64,000 bases of DNA from Solimonas terrae (GCF_011067135.1 NZ_JAAMOW010000004.1:124001-188000); one strand, 5' to 3'. Shown: positions 1-9,519, counted from the stretch's first letter. The notes: a model not told the origin generated them from the sequence alone. A program made the numbers and translations.

Positions 1-1684
1 CCGAACCGTAGTTGTAGAGCTCGAAGAAGTCGGCACCGTCGTCCGAGTTCTCCTTCGAGTTCACTTCGGTGATCAGCACCGTCGGTGCGGCGACCACTGC
101 CGCGACGGTGGTGAAGTTGAGCGACGACGATGACGTGATGCCGGCGTAGGCATTGCCCGAGGTATCGGTGATGACGCCGGACGTCATCCGCACGTCGTAG
201 CCGGTGCTGTGCAGCAGCGCCGCGTCGGGCTTGATCGTGACCGTCGAACCGCTGAACGTCACCTGCGTGGCGTCGTTGACATCGATGGTGCGCGTATCGC
301 TGTCCGTGCTCTCGATCAGGATGCTGCCGCTGCCCGGGCGTACCGTTTCGTTGAAATCGAGCGTGATGCTGGTGTCGATCCCGACATTGGTGGCGTCGTC
401 GACCGGCGAGGCGCTGGTCAGCGTCGGCGGCGTGGCGTCGCTTTCGCCGACGGTCTTGAAGCTCAGCGTGGCAGCCGAGACCGTCGAATCGCCGGTGAAG
501 GTGCCGTCGGCGTAGCTGATGCTGTAGGTCGAACCCGGCGCCAGATCCCAGGTGGGATTGATCTTCACGACCTTGCCGCTGATCGTGACCTGCGCGTCGG
601 TCACGGGAATCGTGCGGACGTCGTTGCCGCCGTTGCTGAGCGTGATGTTGCCGCTGCCCGCGCTCACGTCCTGCGCGAAGCTCAGGTACAGGTTGCTGCC
701 GGTGCCGACCGCGCTCTTGTCCGTGGTGGGCGCGAAAACCGTCATGCCGGGGTGGCCGTCGCCGCCGGCGGCCTTTTCACCGACGGTGTAGAGCTTGCCG
801 TCGCTGTCCATCGTCACACCTTCGTTCTGGGCGGACGCGCTCATCGCGAGGGTGCTCTGGACGTGGCCGGCGCGGTCGACCTTGACGATTCGGCCGTCCG
901 ACGCGTCGTCGATCAGCAGATTGTCGTAATCGGGTGCCGACGACGTCAGGATGTTCGACAACGCGAACACGTCGTTGATCGAGGCCGACGGCAGACCGAG
1001 CAGCGCCGGATCGAACAGATTGGTCGACTCGTCGGTGGAGGCCGAACCGTTCGACGCCGTGCCGGCGGTGAAATCGACCGTCGACTGGAACACTCCCATC
1101 GGGTCCATCTGCTTGGCGAAGATGTAGCCCGAGGTCATCGGGTCGAAGCTGACGCCTTCGAGGCCGATGTTGCCGATGGTCGTGCCGAGCTTGACGGTCC
1201 TGGCCTTGGACGCGTCCAGCGTCGAACCGGCGACATAGGTGAACTGGTCGATCTGGCGCAGGCGCTCTTCGACGAGCACGAACTGATTGCCGCCGACCCA
1301 GGAGATGCCTTCGGTGTCTTCGAACGCGCCCGGCGACAGCTCCATGGAATCGATGATCTCGCCGGTCTTCTTGACCTGCACGATCGACGTACCGCCGTCG
1401 CCGATGACGAACAGCGTGTCGGTGCTCGCGTTGTAGGTGACGCCGGATGCCTCGGCGGCCAGCAGGTTGTCGCCGCTGCCGACATCGAGCGCGAAACTGC
1501 CCGTCTGATGGTAGTTGTCGAGCTCGTAGCTGCTTTGCGGCGACGTGAAGGAAAGCGTCGGCGTGTCGTCCGTCGTCGGCGGCGTGTCGCCACTGTTGTC
1601 GTTGTTGTTGCTGCAGGCCGACAGCAACGCGATGTTCGTGAGCAGAAACAGGGCCGGCAACGCCGGCGAGGCAACGATTTTCAT
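1..1684 (-). CDS. Lipoprotein with SdiA-regulated-like, Ig-like and lamin-tail domains (3' end outside window)
   Basis: The reading frame is open from the ATG at 1684 to the window edge, so about 561 residues are visible and the C-terminus is missing. The N-terminus is a lipoprotein signal ending in the lipobox LLSAC. Residues about 60-300 contain repeats such as GVTYNASTDTLFVIGDGG and an LVEER..QIDQF segment typical of the SdiA-regulated (YjiK-like) beta-propeller family. Two segments with the pattern ASPVDDATNVGIDTSITLDF follow at about 305-520 and fit bacterial Big_5 Ig-like domains. The visible end, VLITEVN...DFFELYNYGS, is the start of a lamin-tail domain. The role is unknown; an envelope-anchored surface protein is inferred. 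Confidence 0.8.
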   Translation of the reverse strand, partial: MKIVASPALPALFLLTNIALLSACSNNNDNSGDTPPTTDDTPTLSFTSPQSSYELDNYHQTGSFALDVGSGDNLLAAEASGVTYNASTDTLFVIGDGGTSIVQVKKTGEIIDSMELSPGAFEDTEGISWVGGNQFVLVEERLRQIDQFTYVAGSTLDASKARTVKLGTTIGNIGLEGVSFDPMTSGYIFAKQMDPMGVFQSTVDFTAGTASNGSASTDESTNLFDPALLGLPSASINDVFALSNILTSSAPDYDNLLIDDASDGRIVKVDRAGHVQSTLAMSASAQNEGVTMDSDGKLYTVGEKAAGGDGHPGMTVFAPTTDKSAVGTGSNLYLSFAQDVSAGSGNITLSNGGNDVRTIPVTDAQVTISGKVVKINPTWDLAPGSTYSISYADGTFTGDSTVSAATLSFKTVGESDATPPTLTSASPVDDATNVGIDTSITLDFNETVRPGSGSILIESTDSDTRTIDVNDATQVTFSGSTVTIKPDAALLHSTGYDVRMTSGVITDTSGNAYAGITSSSSLNFTTVAAVVAAPTVLITEVNSKENSDDGADFFELYNYGS

Positions 1685-1847
1685 GAGTGCGATGGGTTCG
1701 ATGGTCGTTTGTCCATCGCGCACGGTAGCGGCGGTTTATTTCATTCCGGTTTCGACTCCGTGACGCGGACCGCGCCGGCGCGAGGCCTCGGCCATGCGGC
1801 AGACACGTTCGCGCCGCGCCGTCATGGACACGGCATCGCCCGTGCAA

Positions 1848-2174
1848 TCAGCGTTTCGGCTTCGCCGTCGCACCGCCATACAACTTGCCGAAATGGGAGC
1901 TGATCGCCAGCGCCATCAGCAGACCTCCGACGCACAGTGCGGCGAGCTGCGCGCTCTGCCCGGGGTCGAAATGCGCGAGACGCCAGCCGAGGCCGTAGCC
2001 GATCGCGAAGTTGAGCGCGCCCCACAGCACATTGGTGCGCGCGGTCGATTCGCCACGACCGGGCGGCGACGCGAACGGGCTCGGAAAGTTGCGGCCGCTG
2101 ACCCCGTTGACGAAGTGCGGTACGCCGTTGACGAGAAAAACACCGGCAAAAAACAGTGCGAGCAGGCCAGACAT
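1848..2174 (-). CDS. Small membrane protein of unknown function
   Basis: This is a 108-residue protein starting MSGLLALFFAGVFLVNG. The start at 2174 was chosen because a GGGAG ribosome-binding sequence lies just upstream; a longer frame with other starts reaches 2357 but its added residues look non-coding and overlap the divergent P450 gene. Three hydrophobic segments are visible: the N-terminal one, NVLWGALNFAIGYGLG in the middle, and QLAALCVGGLLMALAI near the end. No catalytic motif is seen and I do not recognise the family. It is transcribed divergently from the P450 at 2348. Confidence 0.6.
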   Translation of the reverse strand: MSGLLALFFAGVFLVNGVPHFVNGVSGRNFPSPFASPPGRGESTARTNVLWGALNFAIGYGLGWRLAHFDPGQSAQLAALCVGGLLMALAISSHFGKLYGGATAKPKR

Positions 2175-2347
2175 TGCGGGGGCTCCCATGAGTGCGGCCG
2201 ACATCATAGGGCGCGGCCGCCGGACAGCGGCGGCAAGACCTACTCCATGCGGAGTAAGAATTTCGAGAATGCGTTTGAAAAACTGCACATCAGGCGCTTT
2301 GCCCCTGAACCGAAGGCCGCGTCGACGGCCGTACGAGGAGCCGGACC

Positions 2348-3631
2348 ATGACTGCAAGCGTAGCCGCAGCGAGCCGTGTCGAAATCGACGGCAAGATCTT
2401 CAATCCGTATTCCAAAGACTTCATCCGCTCGCCCTGGGACACCTGGAACCGCCTGGTCGCGGACTATCCCGTGGCCTGGCACAAGGACCTGCAGATGTGG
2501 GTCGTCAGCAGCCACGACGCGCTGATGGAAATGCTCAAGGACAACCGCTTCTCGACCAGCTACATGCACTGGGAGCATGCGCCGCCGCCCAAGCCTTTCG
2601 AGCAGCAGAACCATTTCGAACGCGCGATCGACGCCGGCCTGTTCGTCGTCGATCCGAAGAACCACCTGCGCCTGCGCAAGCTGACGATGCCGGCGTTTTC
2701 CAAACCGGTGATGGGCAAGATCGACGCCAAGATCCGCGACCTGATCGTGACCTGCTTCGACGAGATCGGCACGCCCGACGAATTCGATGCGTTCTCGATG
2801 ATCGCCGAGAAGCTGCCGGTGCGGTCGATCGCGCGCATGGTCGGTGTGCCGACCAACATGGAGACCTTCTTCCATGACTTCGCCGTCAACGTCGTCAAGT
2901 CGACGCGCATCAATCTGCCGGCCAGGGAACGCGAGAAGTCGATGCAGGACACGCTGCCCGGCTTCCAGTATTTCCTCGATCTGATCAGGGAACGCCGCGA
3001 AGCCGCGCACCCGGGCGACGACTTCATCGGCAGTCTGGTATCGGCATCGGACAACGGCGATACGCTGAACGACTACCAGATCGTCTCGATCATCCAGGCG
3101 GTGATCGTCGCCGGCTCCGACACCGCGACCGATCTGCACACGTACGCAATCAAGGGCCTGCTGAGCAATCCGCAGCAGTACGCACTGCTGCGCGAGAAAC
3201 CCGAGCTGATGGAGAACGCGATCATCGAACTGCTGCGCGTCGGCGCGTTCGGCAAGACGCCGCAGTTCCGCTTCGTCACCGAAGACATCGAATGGCGCGG
3301 CCAGCAGTTCAAGAAAGGCCAGTCGATCCTGCTCAATCTCACTGCCGCGTGGATCGATCCGGCGAAGTGGGAAAACCCGATGCAGCTGAACATCGAACGC
3401 CGCCTCGACGGCAACCTCGTGTTCGGCGCCGGCGCGCACTTCTGCATCGGCACCTACCTCGTGCGCGTGCAGGGCGGCCTGATGATCCAGGAATTGATGA
3501 AGCGCTTTCCGGATGCCGAGCTGGCCGACGGCGACGGCCACATCGACTACGACTACAACCACCACAACGCGCGCCGCATCAACCGGCTGATCGTCAAGAC
3601 CAACGTCGCTGCGCAACGCAAGGCTGCGTAG
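2348..3631 (+). CDS. Cytochrome P450 monooxygenase (first of three)
   Basis: This 427-residue soluble bacterial P450 has the oxygen-binding I-helix sequence AGSDTATD, the K-helix ExxR as ELLR, and the haem loop FGAGAHFCIG with the thiolate Cys at about residue 366. The start ATG at 2348 follows a GAGGAG sequence with good spacing. A second P450 begins 35 bp after its stop, so the two are probably co-transcribed. The substrate cannot be read from sequence; steroid or alkyl hydroxylation is inferred from the neighbourhood. It needs a ferredoxin partner, and a 2Fe-2S ferredoxin is encoded at 25701. Confidence 0.95.
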   Translation: MTASVAAASRVEIDGKIFNPYSKDFIRSPWDTWNRLVADYPVAWHKDLQMWVVSSHDALMEMLKDNRFSTSYMHWEHAPPPKPFEQQNHFERAIDAGLFVVDPKNHLRLRKLTMPAFSKPVMGKIDAKIRDLIVTCFDEIGTPDEFDAFSMIAEKLPVRSIARMVGVPTNMETFFHDFAVNVVKSTRINLPAREREKSMQDTLPGFQYFLDLIRERREAAHPGDDFIGSLVSASDNGDTLNDYQIVSIIQAVIVAGSDTATDLHTYAIKGLLSNPQQYALLREKPELMENAIIELLRVGAFGKTPQFRFVTEDIEWRGQQFKKGQSILLNLTAAWIDPAKWENPMQLNIERRLDGNLVFGAGAHFCIGTYLVRVQGGLMIQELMKRFPDAELADGDGHIDYDYNHHNARRINRLIVKTNVAAQRKAA

Positions 3632-3666
3632 GCACACCGTCACTGCACCCGAAACGAGATCGCCCC

Positions 3667-5082
3667 ATGAATACCGCCGCCCCCGCCGTCGCGCCCGACA
3701 TCACCACTGCTCCGCGTCCGCCGATGGTGCGCGGCCTGCCGCTGATCGGCAGCACGATCGAGATGGCCGCAAGCCCGGCGAAGTTCTTCGCGCGCTGCTA
3801 TCGCGATTACGGCTCGGCGTTTCGCGTGCGCGTGTTCGGCAATGATCTGACCGTGATCGCCGGAGCCGAAGCGGCGACCTTCATGGGCACGCGTGAAGGC
3901 AAGGAATCACTGCGCTCGAAGGAAGCCTGGGAGCCGCTGGTCAAGGAATTCGGCGCCTCGAAGATGCTGACCGCGGTCGACGGCGAGCTGCACAAGCAGA
4001 TGCGCGCGGTGATGAAGCGCGGCTTCTCCAAGGAATCGATCAAAGGCCGCTATCAGGAAGTGCTCGACATCACGCGCACGGCGCTGCTGCGCGACTGGCA
4101 GCCGGGCAGGAAGGTGCCGGTGGTGCAGGCGATGCAGTACCTCGTCGTCGAACAGCTCGGCATGGTGCTGACCGGCCAGACGCCGCGCGAATACGTGCAG
4201 GACATTCGCACGACGATCCTCTACATCCTCAATGTGCTGGTCACGCGCCAGCGCCCGAAGTTCTTGATGAAGATGCCGAAGTACAGGCGCGCCAAAGCCC
4301 GCATGTTCGAGCTCGGCCATCAGATGATCCGCCAGTACGAGCAGCGCATCGCCTCCGGCGGCGCGACGCCCGAGGAATACAAGACGCTGATCGACGATGT
4401 CATGGAAGCGCATCAGCGCGATCCGGACCTGGTGCCGAAGGGCGATCTGGTGATGCTGATGACCGGCCCGTATGTCGCCGGTCTCGATACCGTGGCGAAC
4501 ACGACCTCGGCGATCGTCTACACCGTGCTCAAGCATCCGGACGTGCTCAAGCGCATCCACGCCGAAGTCGATGCGCTGTACGCGAAAGGCCGGCCGGTCG
4601 ACGAAGAGCAGTTCATGAAGGACCTGCCGGTGCTCAACGGCGCGATCATGGAGACCATGCGGCTGTACCCGATCGCCGTTGCGCAGATCCGCACGGCCAA
4701 CAAGGACTTCGTGTTCGGCGGCCATCTGATTCGCGAAGGCGAGATGATCTATCTCGGCACGGCCGTGCCGCATTTCCAGAACGAGTTCTATCCCGACGCC
4801 GGCAGCTTCGACGTCGATCGCTACGCCAAGCCGCGCGCCGAGCACATGCAGATCGGCGCGTATTCGCCATACGGTCGCGGCCATCACACCTGTCTCGGCA
4901 AGAGCCTCGCCGAAGTGCTGCTGGCGATGACGATGGCCGAGGTGTTCCACAACTTCGATCTGGCCCTCGAGTCGCCCGACTACGAGCTGAAGACCAAGAC
5001 CGCGCCGACGCCGGGTCCGGCGATGAGCTTCAAGGTCAAGGTCCTCGGCCGCCGCACGCCGAGTCTTGCGCCTGCGGCATGA
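3667..5082 (+). CDS. Cytochrome P450 monooxygenase (second, long type)
   Basis: The protein is 471 residues, longer than the first P450 and of a different subfamily. It starts with a proline-rich stretch followed by RGLPLIGS, as in microsomal-type P450s that lost their membrane anchor. The I-helix reads AGLDTVANT, the K-helix ExxR is ETMR, and the haem loop is PYGRGHHTCLG with Cys near residue 409; the usual Phe of this loop is Tyr. The start at 3667 is the first Met after the preceding gene. The style recalls CYP51/CYP7-like sterol P450s more than camphor-type ones, but this family placement is a guess by eye. Confidence 0.92.
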   Translation: MNTAAPAVAPDITTAPRPPMVRGLPLIGSTIEMAASPAKFFARCYRDYGSAFRVRVFGNDLTVIAGAEAATFMGTREGKESLRSKEAWEPLVKEFGASKMLTAVDGELHKQMRAVMKRGFSKESIKGRYQEVLDITRTALLRDWQPGRKVPVVQAMQYLVVEQLGMVLTGQTPREYVQDIRTTILYILNVLVTRQRPKFLMKMPKYRRAKARMFELGHQMIRQYEQRIASGGATPEEYKTLIDDVMEAHQRDPDLVPKGDLVMLMTGPYVAGLDTVANTTSAIVYTVLKHPDVLKRIHAEVDALYAKGRPVDEEQFMKDLPVLNGAIMETMRLYPIAVAQIRTANKDFVFGGHLIREGEMIYLGTAVPHFQNEFYPDAGSFDVDRYAKPRAEHMQIGAYSPYGRGHHTCLGKSLAEVLLAMTMAEVFHNFDLALESPDYELKTKTAPTPGPAMSFKVKVLGRRTPSLAPAA

Positions 5083-5169
5083 AGCTCGCGCCCGGCGCGC
5101 AGGAGAACCCCTCGCCTCGACCTTTTCCCCGCGCGCGGGTAGAGGAATGCGGCTGTCGCCGCGGACCGG

Positions 5170-5213
5170 CTCACCGCTTTGGGTGAGGCACACCGCAGCA
5201 CAATGCGGAGTAT
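5170..5213 (+). promoter_or_regulatory. Recurring motif and possible promoter upstream of DUF1329 gene 1
   Basis: CTCACC-N6-GGTGAG (5170-5187) is a perfect inverted repeat that contains CTTTGGGTGAGGC (5177-5189). A -10-like GAGTAT lies 18 bp downstream at 5208. The same arrangement, motif then 18 bp then a -10-like hexamer, occurs upstream of the third DUF1329 gene at 63634. The rest of the 272-bp gap between P450 2 and this gene shows nothing else recognisable. Confidence 0.45.
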
Positions 5214-5354
5214 GGCCCTGCAACCCTGCGCGCGCTGAACTCGATGCCGATGTGATCGGTGGCGAAGCATGTGTACGCACGGTCGCGACGATGAATTCCG
5301 GATCGCGGGCTCGCGGACAGCAAGGCGACCCGCATCCCCAACGAGGAGGAACGC

Positions 5355-6722
5355 GTGCGTCTCAGAACGAATTTCGCAGGCCTGTTGTTCGCGACCGGGC
5401 TCGGCCTGTCTTCTGCGAATGTCGCGGCTACGGTGTCGCCGGCCGAGGCGGCGGCGCTTGGCGGTGACAAGCTCACCTGCAATGGCGCCGAAAAGGCCGG
5501 CTCGACGACCGGCGTCGCGCAGTGGACCGGCCGCTTCAAGGGCAGCTGGCCGGGCATCACCAGGAAATCCGGCTACGAGCCGGGGCCGTATGCCGACGAA
5601 AAGCCTTTGTTCACGATCACCGCGGTCAATGCCGCGCAGTACGCCGGGCAGCTCAGCGAAGGCGAGAAGGCGCTGCTGAAGAAGTACCCGAACACGTATC
5701 GCATGAACGTCTACCCCAGCCATCGCGATTTCGACGATGCGCCGGAAACCTGTGCACGCGCGAAGCAGAATGCCGTCAGCGCCGAGCTGGTCGATGACGG
5801 CAAGGGCGTCAAGGGCGTCGCCGGCGCGATCCCGTTCCCGTATCCGGAAAGCGGCCTCGAAGCAGTCTGGAACGTCGGCAATGCCGGCCGCATGTACAGC
5901 GAGCACGCGATCTTCGACATCGCCGATGTCTATCCCGGCGGCACCGTTGGCTGGGGGCGGCAGGAGCTGAAGGTGCTGGTCGACAATGACACGCCGGGCC
6001 GGCAGACCTCGTACAGCGACAAGATCGCCGCGCACTTCTTCGCCGTTTCCATGCTGCCGGAGCGTGATCGCGGTCTGGTCGCGGTCGGCTTCCAGCCGAA
6101 CAACTACACCGACAGTTCGACGCAGTCCTGGCAGTACCAGCCCGGCACGCGGCGCGTGCGTCAGGCGCCGGAAGTCGGCTTCGACTATCCGGTCCCGCCG
6201 GCGGGCTTTCGCACCAGCGACGACGATCACGGGTTCAACGGGTCGCCCGAACGCTACGACTGGAAGCTGGTCGGCAAGAGGGAAATCTACATTCCGTACG
6301 ACAATTTCCGGATCAACGATCCGGCGCTCAAGTACAGCGAGCTGATCAAGCCGGACACCGTCAATCCGGATTATCTGCGCTACGAGCTGCACCGCGTGTG
6401 GATCATCGAAGGCACCTTGAAGAAGGGCTTCCGCCACATCTACGCGAAACGCCGTCTGTACGCGGACGAGGACAGCTGGCTGGTATCGACCGCCGACAAC
6501 TACGACGGCCGCGGCCAACTGTGGCGCGTGCCGCTGATCACCTATCACTACTCGCAGGAAGGCCACGCCTGGCATCGCGGCGTGTCCATCTACCAGGACC
6601 TGCAGTCCGGTTCCTACGAGGCCGGCTATCTGGTCAACGAGAGCCGCCTGTGGTGGGAGATCAACCGGCCGATGTCGGTTTCGCAGTTCACGCCCGGTGC
6701 CGCGGCGCGTCTGAGTCACTGA
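5355..6722 (+). CDS. DUF1329 family outer-membrane/periplasmic protein, copy 1
   Basis: This is a 455-residue secreted protein of the DUF1329 family. The start is a GTG at 5355, chosen because GAGGAGGA ends five bases before it and because it gives a clean signal peptide ending near SSANVAA. The mature part begins VSPAEAAALGGDKLTCNGAEKAG, and the C-terminal half carries many aromatic residues. DUF1329 proteins are usually encoded near DUF1302 barrels in steroid and hydrocarbon degraders, and a LolA/B-like lipid-handling role has been suggested; the function is not established. It is closely similar along its length to the copy at 9677. It lies between P450 genes and probably belongs to the same regulon. 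Confidence 0.93.
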   Translation: MRLRTNFAGLLFATGLGLSSANVAATVSPAEAAALGGDKLTCNGAEKAGSTTGVAQWTGRFKGSWPGITRKSGYEPGPYADEKPLFTITAVNAAQYAGQLSEGEKALLKKYPNTYRMNVYPSHRDFDDAPETCARAKQNAVSAELVDDGKGVKGVAGAIPFPYPESGLEAVWNVGNAGRMYSEHAIFDIADVYPGGTVGWGRQELKVLVDNDTPGRQTSYSDKIAAHFFAVSMLPERDRGLVAVGFQPNNYTDSSTQSWQYQPGTRRVRQAPEVGFDYPVPPAGFRTSDDDHGFNGSPERYDWKLVGKREIYIPYDNFRINDPALKYSELIKPDTVNPDYLRYELHRVWIIEGTLKKGFRHIYAKRRLYADEDSWLVSTADNYDGRGQLWRVPLITYHYSQEGHAWHRGVSIYQDLQSGSYEAGYLVNESRLWWEINRPMSVSQFTPGAAARLSH

Positions 6723-6744
6723 TCCGCCGCCGCATCCATCGGCC

Positions 6745-6757
6745 GTTTGAGGGAGGA
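6745..6757 (+). promoter_or_regulatory. Copy of the recurring TTTGRRKGAGG motif
   Basis: GTTTGAGGGAGGA lies 68 bp before the start of the third P450. It matches the motif found upstream of the DUF1329, DUF1302 and other operons of this window. The -10-like hexamer seen at other copies is weak here. Confidence 0.3.
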
Positions 6758-6825
6758 TCGCGGGTCGCCTTGTGGCCGATGCTCGATGCGCGCCGCCGCA
6801 CGAGCGGCGCGGTGAGGAGATTGCG

Positions 6826-8010
6826 ATGCAAGCGCTGCGACTCGACCCCTACGAGCACCAGTTCCACTGGGACCCGTACCCGACCTACCAGGCTCTCCGC
6901 GAGCAGGACCCGGTGCACTACAACGAAGAGCTCGACCTCTGGTTCCTGACCAAGTGGGACGATGTCTTCGCCGCGTTCCGCGACTTCAAGCGCTTCATCA
7001 ATACCGGCGCGACTTCGCTCGAAAAAGGGTCGACCGAAGCCCTGCCGTATCCGATGTTCATCTTCAGCGATCCGCCCGAGCACACGCGCGTGCGCAACCT
7101 GTTCATGCCGTTGATGACGCCGGTCGCGGTCAAGGCGCTGGAACAGTACATCCGCGAGCGCACGCGGGCGCTGCTGAAGCCGCGACTCGCCGGCGGCCGC
7201 ATCGACTTCGTCGCCGACCTTGGCTGCTTTCTGCCGATGGACGTGATCTCGACGATGACCGGCGTGCCGCTCGAGGACCAGGACCGGGTCCGTGGCTGGG
7301 CCGATGATCTGATCGCGCGCGAGGACAAGCAGCACGCCCTGTCCGAACGCAACATCGGCGGCTTCATCAACATGGCGCAGTATTTCGAGGCGCATTCGGC
7401 GAAGCACGCCGCGGGGCCGCCCGGTCGGGATCTGCTCGGCGTCATGCTCGGCGCCGAGCAGGCCGGCACGATGCAGCATCCGCAGGTGGTTGGCACTCTG
7501 ATCCTGCTGGCGATCGCCGGCAACGAGACGACGACCAAGCTGATCGGCAACATGGCCTACCGGCTGTGGCAGCACCCGGATCAACGCCGCTTGCTGATCG
7601 AAGATCCGTCGCTGATCGGCAATGCCGTCGAGGAGACGCTGCGCTTCGATGGCTCTTCGCAGATCATCGTGCGCCGCGCCGGCACCGACATCACGATGCG
7701 CGGCAAGACGATTCCCGAAGGCGCACGCATCGGCCTGTGCATCATTTCCGCGAACCGCGACGCCGACAAATACCCGCAACCCGACCGCTACGACGTGCGC
7801 CGTGGCGCCCGCGATCATCTGGCCTTCGGCCTCGGCATTCACGCCTGCCTGGGCTCGGCGCTCGCGCGCCTCGAAGCGCGCGTCGTGTTCGAGGAAATCC
7901 TCAAAGCGATGCCGGATTACGAGATCGACGAGGCGGGACTGACGCGGGCGCACAATCCGAATGTGCGCGGCTTCACGACGGTCCCGGCGAGATTCACGGT
8001 GCAGAGCTGA
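6826..8010 (+). CDS. Cytochrome P450 monooxygenase (third)
   Basis: The protein is 394 residues when started at the ATG at 6826, which follows GGTGAGGAGA; an upstream in-frame ATG at 6772 would add 18 unlikely residues. It has the I-helix AGNETTTK, an ExxR as ETLR, and the haem loop FGLGIHACLG with Cys at about residue 341. These features are typical of soluble class I bacterial P450s. The I-helix acid/alcohol pair is E-T rather than D-T, which is also common. The ring of neighbours (DUF1329, ALDH) suggests oxidation of a terpenoid or steroid substrate, not provable here. Confidence 0.95.
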   Translation: MQALRLDPYEHQFHWDPYPTYQALREQDPVHYNEELDLWFLTKWDDVFAAFRDFKRFINTGATSLEKGSTEALPYPMFIFSDPPEHTRVRNLFMPLMTPVAVKALEQYIRERTRALLKPRLAGGRIDFVADLGCFLPMDVISTMTGVPLEDQDRVRGWADDLIAREDKQHALSERNIGGFINMAQYFEAHSAKHAAGPPGRDLLGVMLGAEQAGTMQHPQVVGTLILLAIAGNETTTKLIGNMAYRLWQHPDQRRLLIEDPSLIGNAVEETLRFDGSSQIIVRRAGTDITMRGKTIPEGARIGLCIISANRDADKYPQPDRYDVRRGARDHLAFGLGIHACLGSALARLEARVVFEEILKAMPDYEIDEAGLTRAHNPNVRGFTTVPARFTVQS

Positions 8011-8182
8011 CGGCTCCGCACAAGCGCGGCCCGCGCGACAGCGCGAAACAAGAGGCCAGATCAACCCACTGAAACGACCATCCAGCGCGTGGCGAATCGG
8101 TAAAGCGGTAACGCCGTCCATGGCGCGGCCTTATTTCCTGATTGAACCCCGGCCCTCGTCGGAGGCTCGCGCGTTCGTCGGG

Positions 8183-8211
8183 GCGGATTGCCATTCAGGC
8201 AATCCGCTTTT
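8183..8211 (+). terminator. Rho-independent terminator after the third P450
   Basis: A perfect 10-bp stem GCGGATTGCC/GGCAATCCGC with a 5-base loop is followed by TTTT. The T run is on the plus-strand side, so it ends rightward transcription. It lies between convergent genes (P450 ending 8010, LuxR gene ending 8218). Confidence 0.8.
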
Positions 8212-8217
8212 CCCGAC

Positions 8218-9420
8218 TCACCCCAGCGTGAATACGCTTTTCAGCATCAGCCGCACCAGCATCGTCTGCCGTGTGACCCCCGTCTTGCTGAAGATCGAAC
8301 GCAAATGCGTGCGCGCGGTGTTGCGGCGGATGTTCATCAGGTCGGCGGTTTCGTCCAGCGAATGGCCTTCGGTGAGGAACATCGCCAACCGCGTCTCGAC
8401 GCGCGTCAGCCCCAGCAGGCGCCGCGCGAGTTCCTGCGCGCCGCTCGGTGCGTTGGCCTCCGGATCGCGCACGAACAGCATCGCGGCCGGCCGGCTGTGA
8501 TGGTCCGGCCAGGCGCCGGGCGGGACGGGTTTGACGAGCACCGCCAGCCGGCTGCGGCCGGAGGGGCGCACGATCGGCATCGCATCGGCGACGCCGGGGG
8601 CGCGCGACTCCGGCTTGTTGACGGCCAGTTCGATCAGGCGATGCAGGTCGCGTCGTGTCTGCAGGCTTTCCGAGCTCAGGCCGGCCGGTGTCAGGATGAT
8701 GCCGTCGCGTTCGCCGAGGATGCGCTTCGCCTCGTCGTTCATGTCGAGCACGCTGCCATCGGCACCGAGATTGATGACGCCGAGCGCCATGCGATTGACC
8801 GTGCCGGCCAGCAGCTGGCGTTCGCATTCCAGCAATTCCTCGCGCACCTGCTGGCGCAACGAGCGCTTCAGGTGCGGCAGCACGAAGCGCACCAGTGCGC
8901 GTTCGTCCTCGCCGAACGGCGATGCGCCGTGCGGACGCGTGATGCGCAGGCGGCATTCGATGCCGTCCGGTGTGTAGAAGTCGGCGCCGAGCAGGTAGCG
9001 CACGTCGAGCGGCTTCAGATAGTCGCGGTAGATCGGGCCGTCCAGCCACTTCTCGCCGATCAGTTCTTCCGGCGTCACGACATCGCCTTCGCGCAGATGC
9101 ACGAACGGATCGAGCGCGAACAGGTGTTTGGTGTACGACTCCATCGCCGCCGCGTCTTCGCTGCCGATGTGGATCATCGTGCCGAACGCGTCGGCCATCG
9201 GCGGCCGCAGGATCAACGCCACGTGCGCGGCATCGAGACGCCGCTGCAAAACATGCAGCGCGTCACTCCAGGGCGGGCGCGTCGCCGGGCCTTCGTAGAT
9301 CGCGTCCAGCAGTTCGTTGAGCTGCGCGCCGTCCGGGTCGTCGGCAAACAATGCGGCGGTGGTCGGTGCCGTTCGCCGGCTTCGCGCGGCCTCGCGCAGG
9401 TAGTGGACGTTCTCGGGCAT
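8218..9420 (-). CDS. LuxR-family transcriptional regulator
   Basis: This is a 400-residue protein with a C-terminal LuxR-type helix-turn-helix: LTRVETRLAMFLTEGHSLDE followed by TADLMNIRRNTARTHLRSIF. The first 330 residues form an unassigned sensor region with a PAS-like stretch around GVINLGADGSVLDMNDEAKR. There is no receiver domain or membrane segment. A GGGAGGAG ribosome-binding sequence precedes the ATG at 9420. It is divergent from the DUF1329 gene at 9677, and the intergenic region holds a clear inverted repeat (9520-9543), so it may control that promoter and itself. Confidence 0.88.
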   Translation of the reverse strand: MPENVHYLREAARSRRTAPTTAALFADDPDGAQLNELLDAIYEGPATRPPWSDALHVLQRRLDAAHVALILRPPMADAFGTMIHIGSEDAAAMESYTKHLFALDPFVHLREGDVVTPEELIGEKWLDGPIYRDYLKPLDVRYLLGADFYTPDGIECRLRITRPHGASPFGEDERALVRFVLPHLKRSLRQQVREELLECERQLLAGTVNRMALGVINLGADGSVLDMNDEAKRILGERDGIILTPAGLSSESLQTRRDLHRLIELAVNKPESRAPGVADAMPIVRPSGRSRLAVLVKPVPPGAWPDHHSRPAAMLFVRDPEANAPSGAQELARRLLGLTRVETRLAMFLTEGHSLDETADLMNIRRNTARTHLRSIFSKTGVTRQTMLVRLMLKSVFTLG

Positions 9421-9480
9421 GGGCTCTCCTCCCTACATGTGCTGCGATGGGTGCCGGACTGCGGGCATGCGACCCAAAAC

Positions 9481-9500
9481 CTCACTGCTTTGGGGGATGC
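9481..9500 (+). promoter_or_regulatory. Recurring motif upstream of DUF1329 gene 2
   Basis: The 20 bases starting CTCACTGCTTTGGG match the site at 5170 in 17 of 20 positions by eye. A GAGTAT hexamer lies 20 bp downstream and is part of the inverted repeat at 9520-9543. Confidence 0.4.
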
Positions 9501-9519
9501 GCGGGCCGTGTCCGAATCA

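Noticed and set aside
209-1903. Long plus-strand open frame (564 codons)
   Set aside because: It is Arg/Asp/His-rich with no domain pattern and lies opposite the lipoprotein frame, which has a lipobox, Ig-like repeats and a lamin-tail start. It is a shadow of high-GC codon bias.
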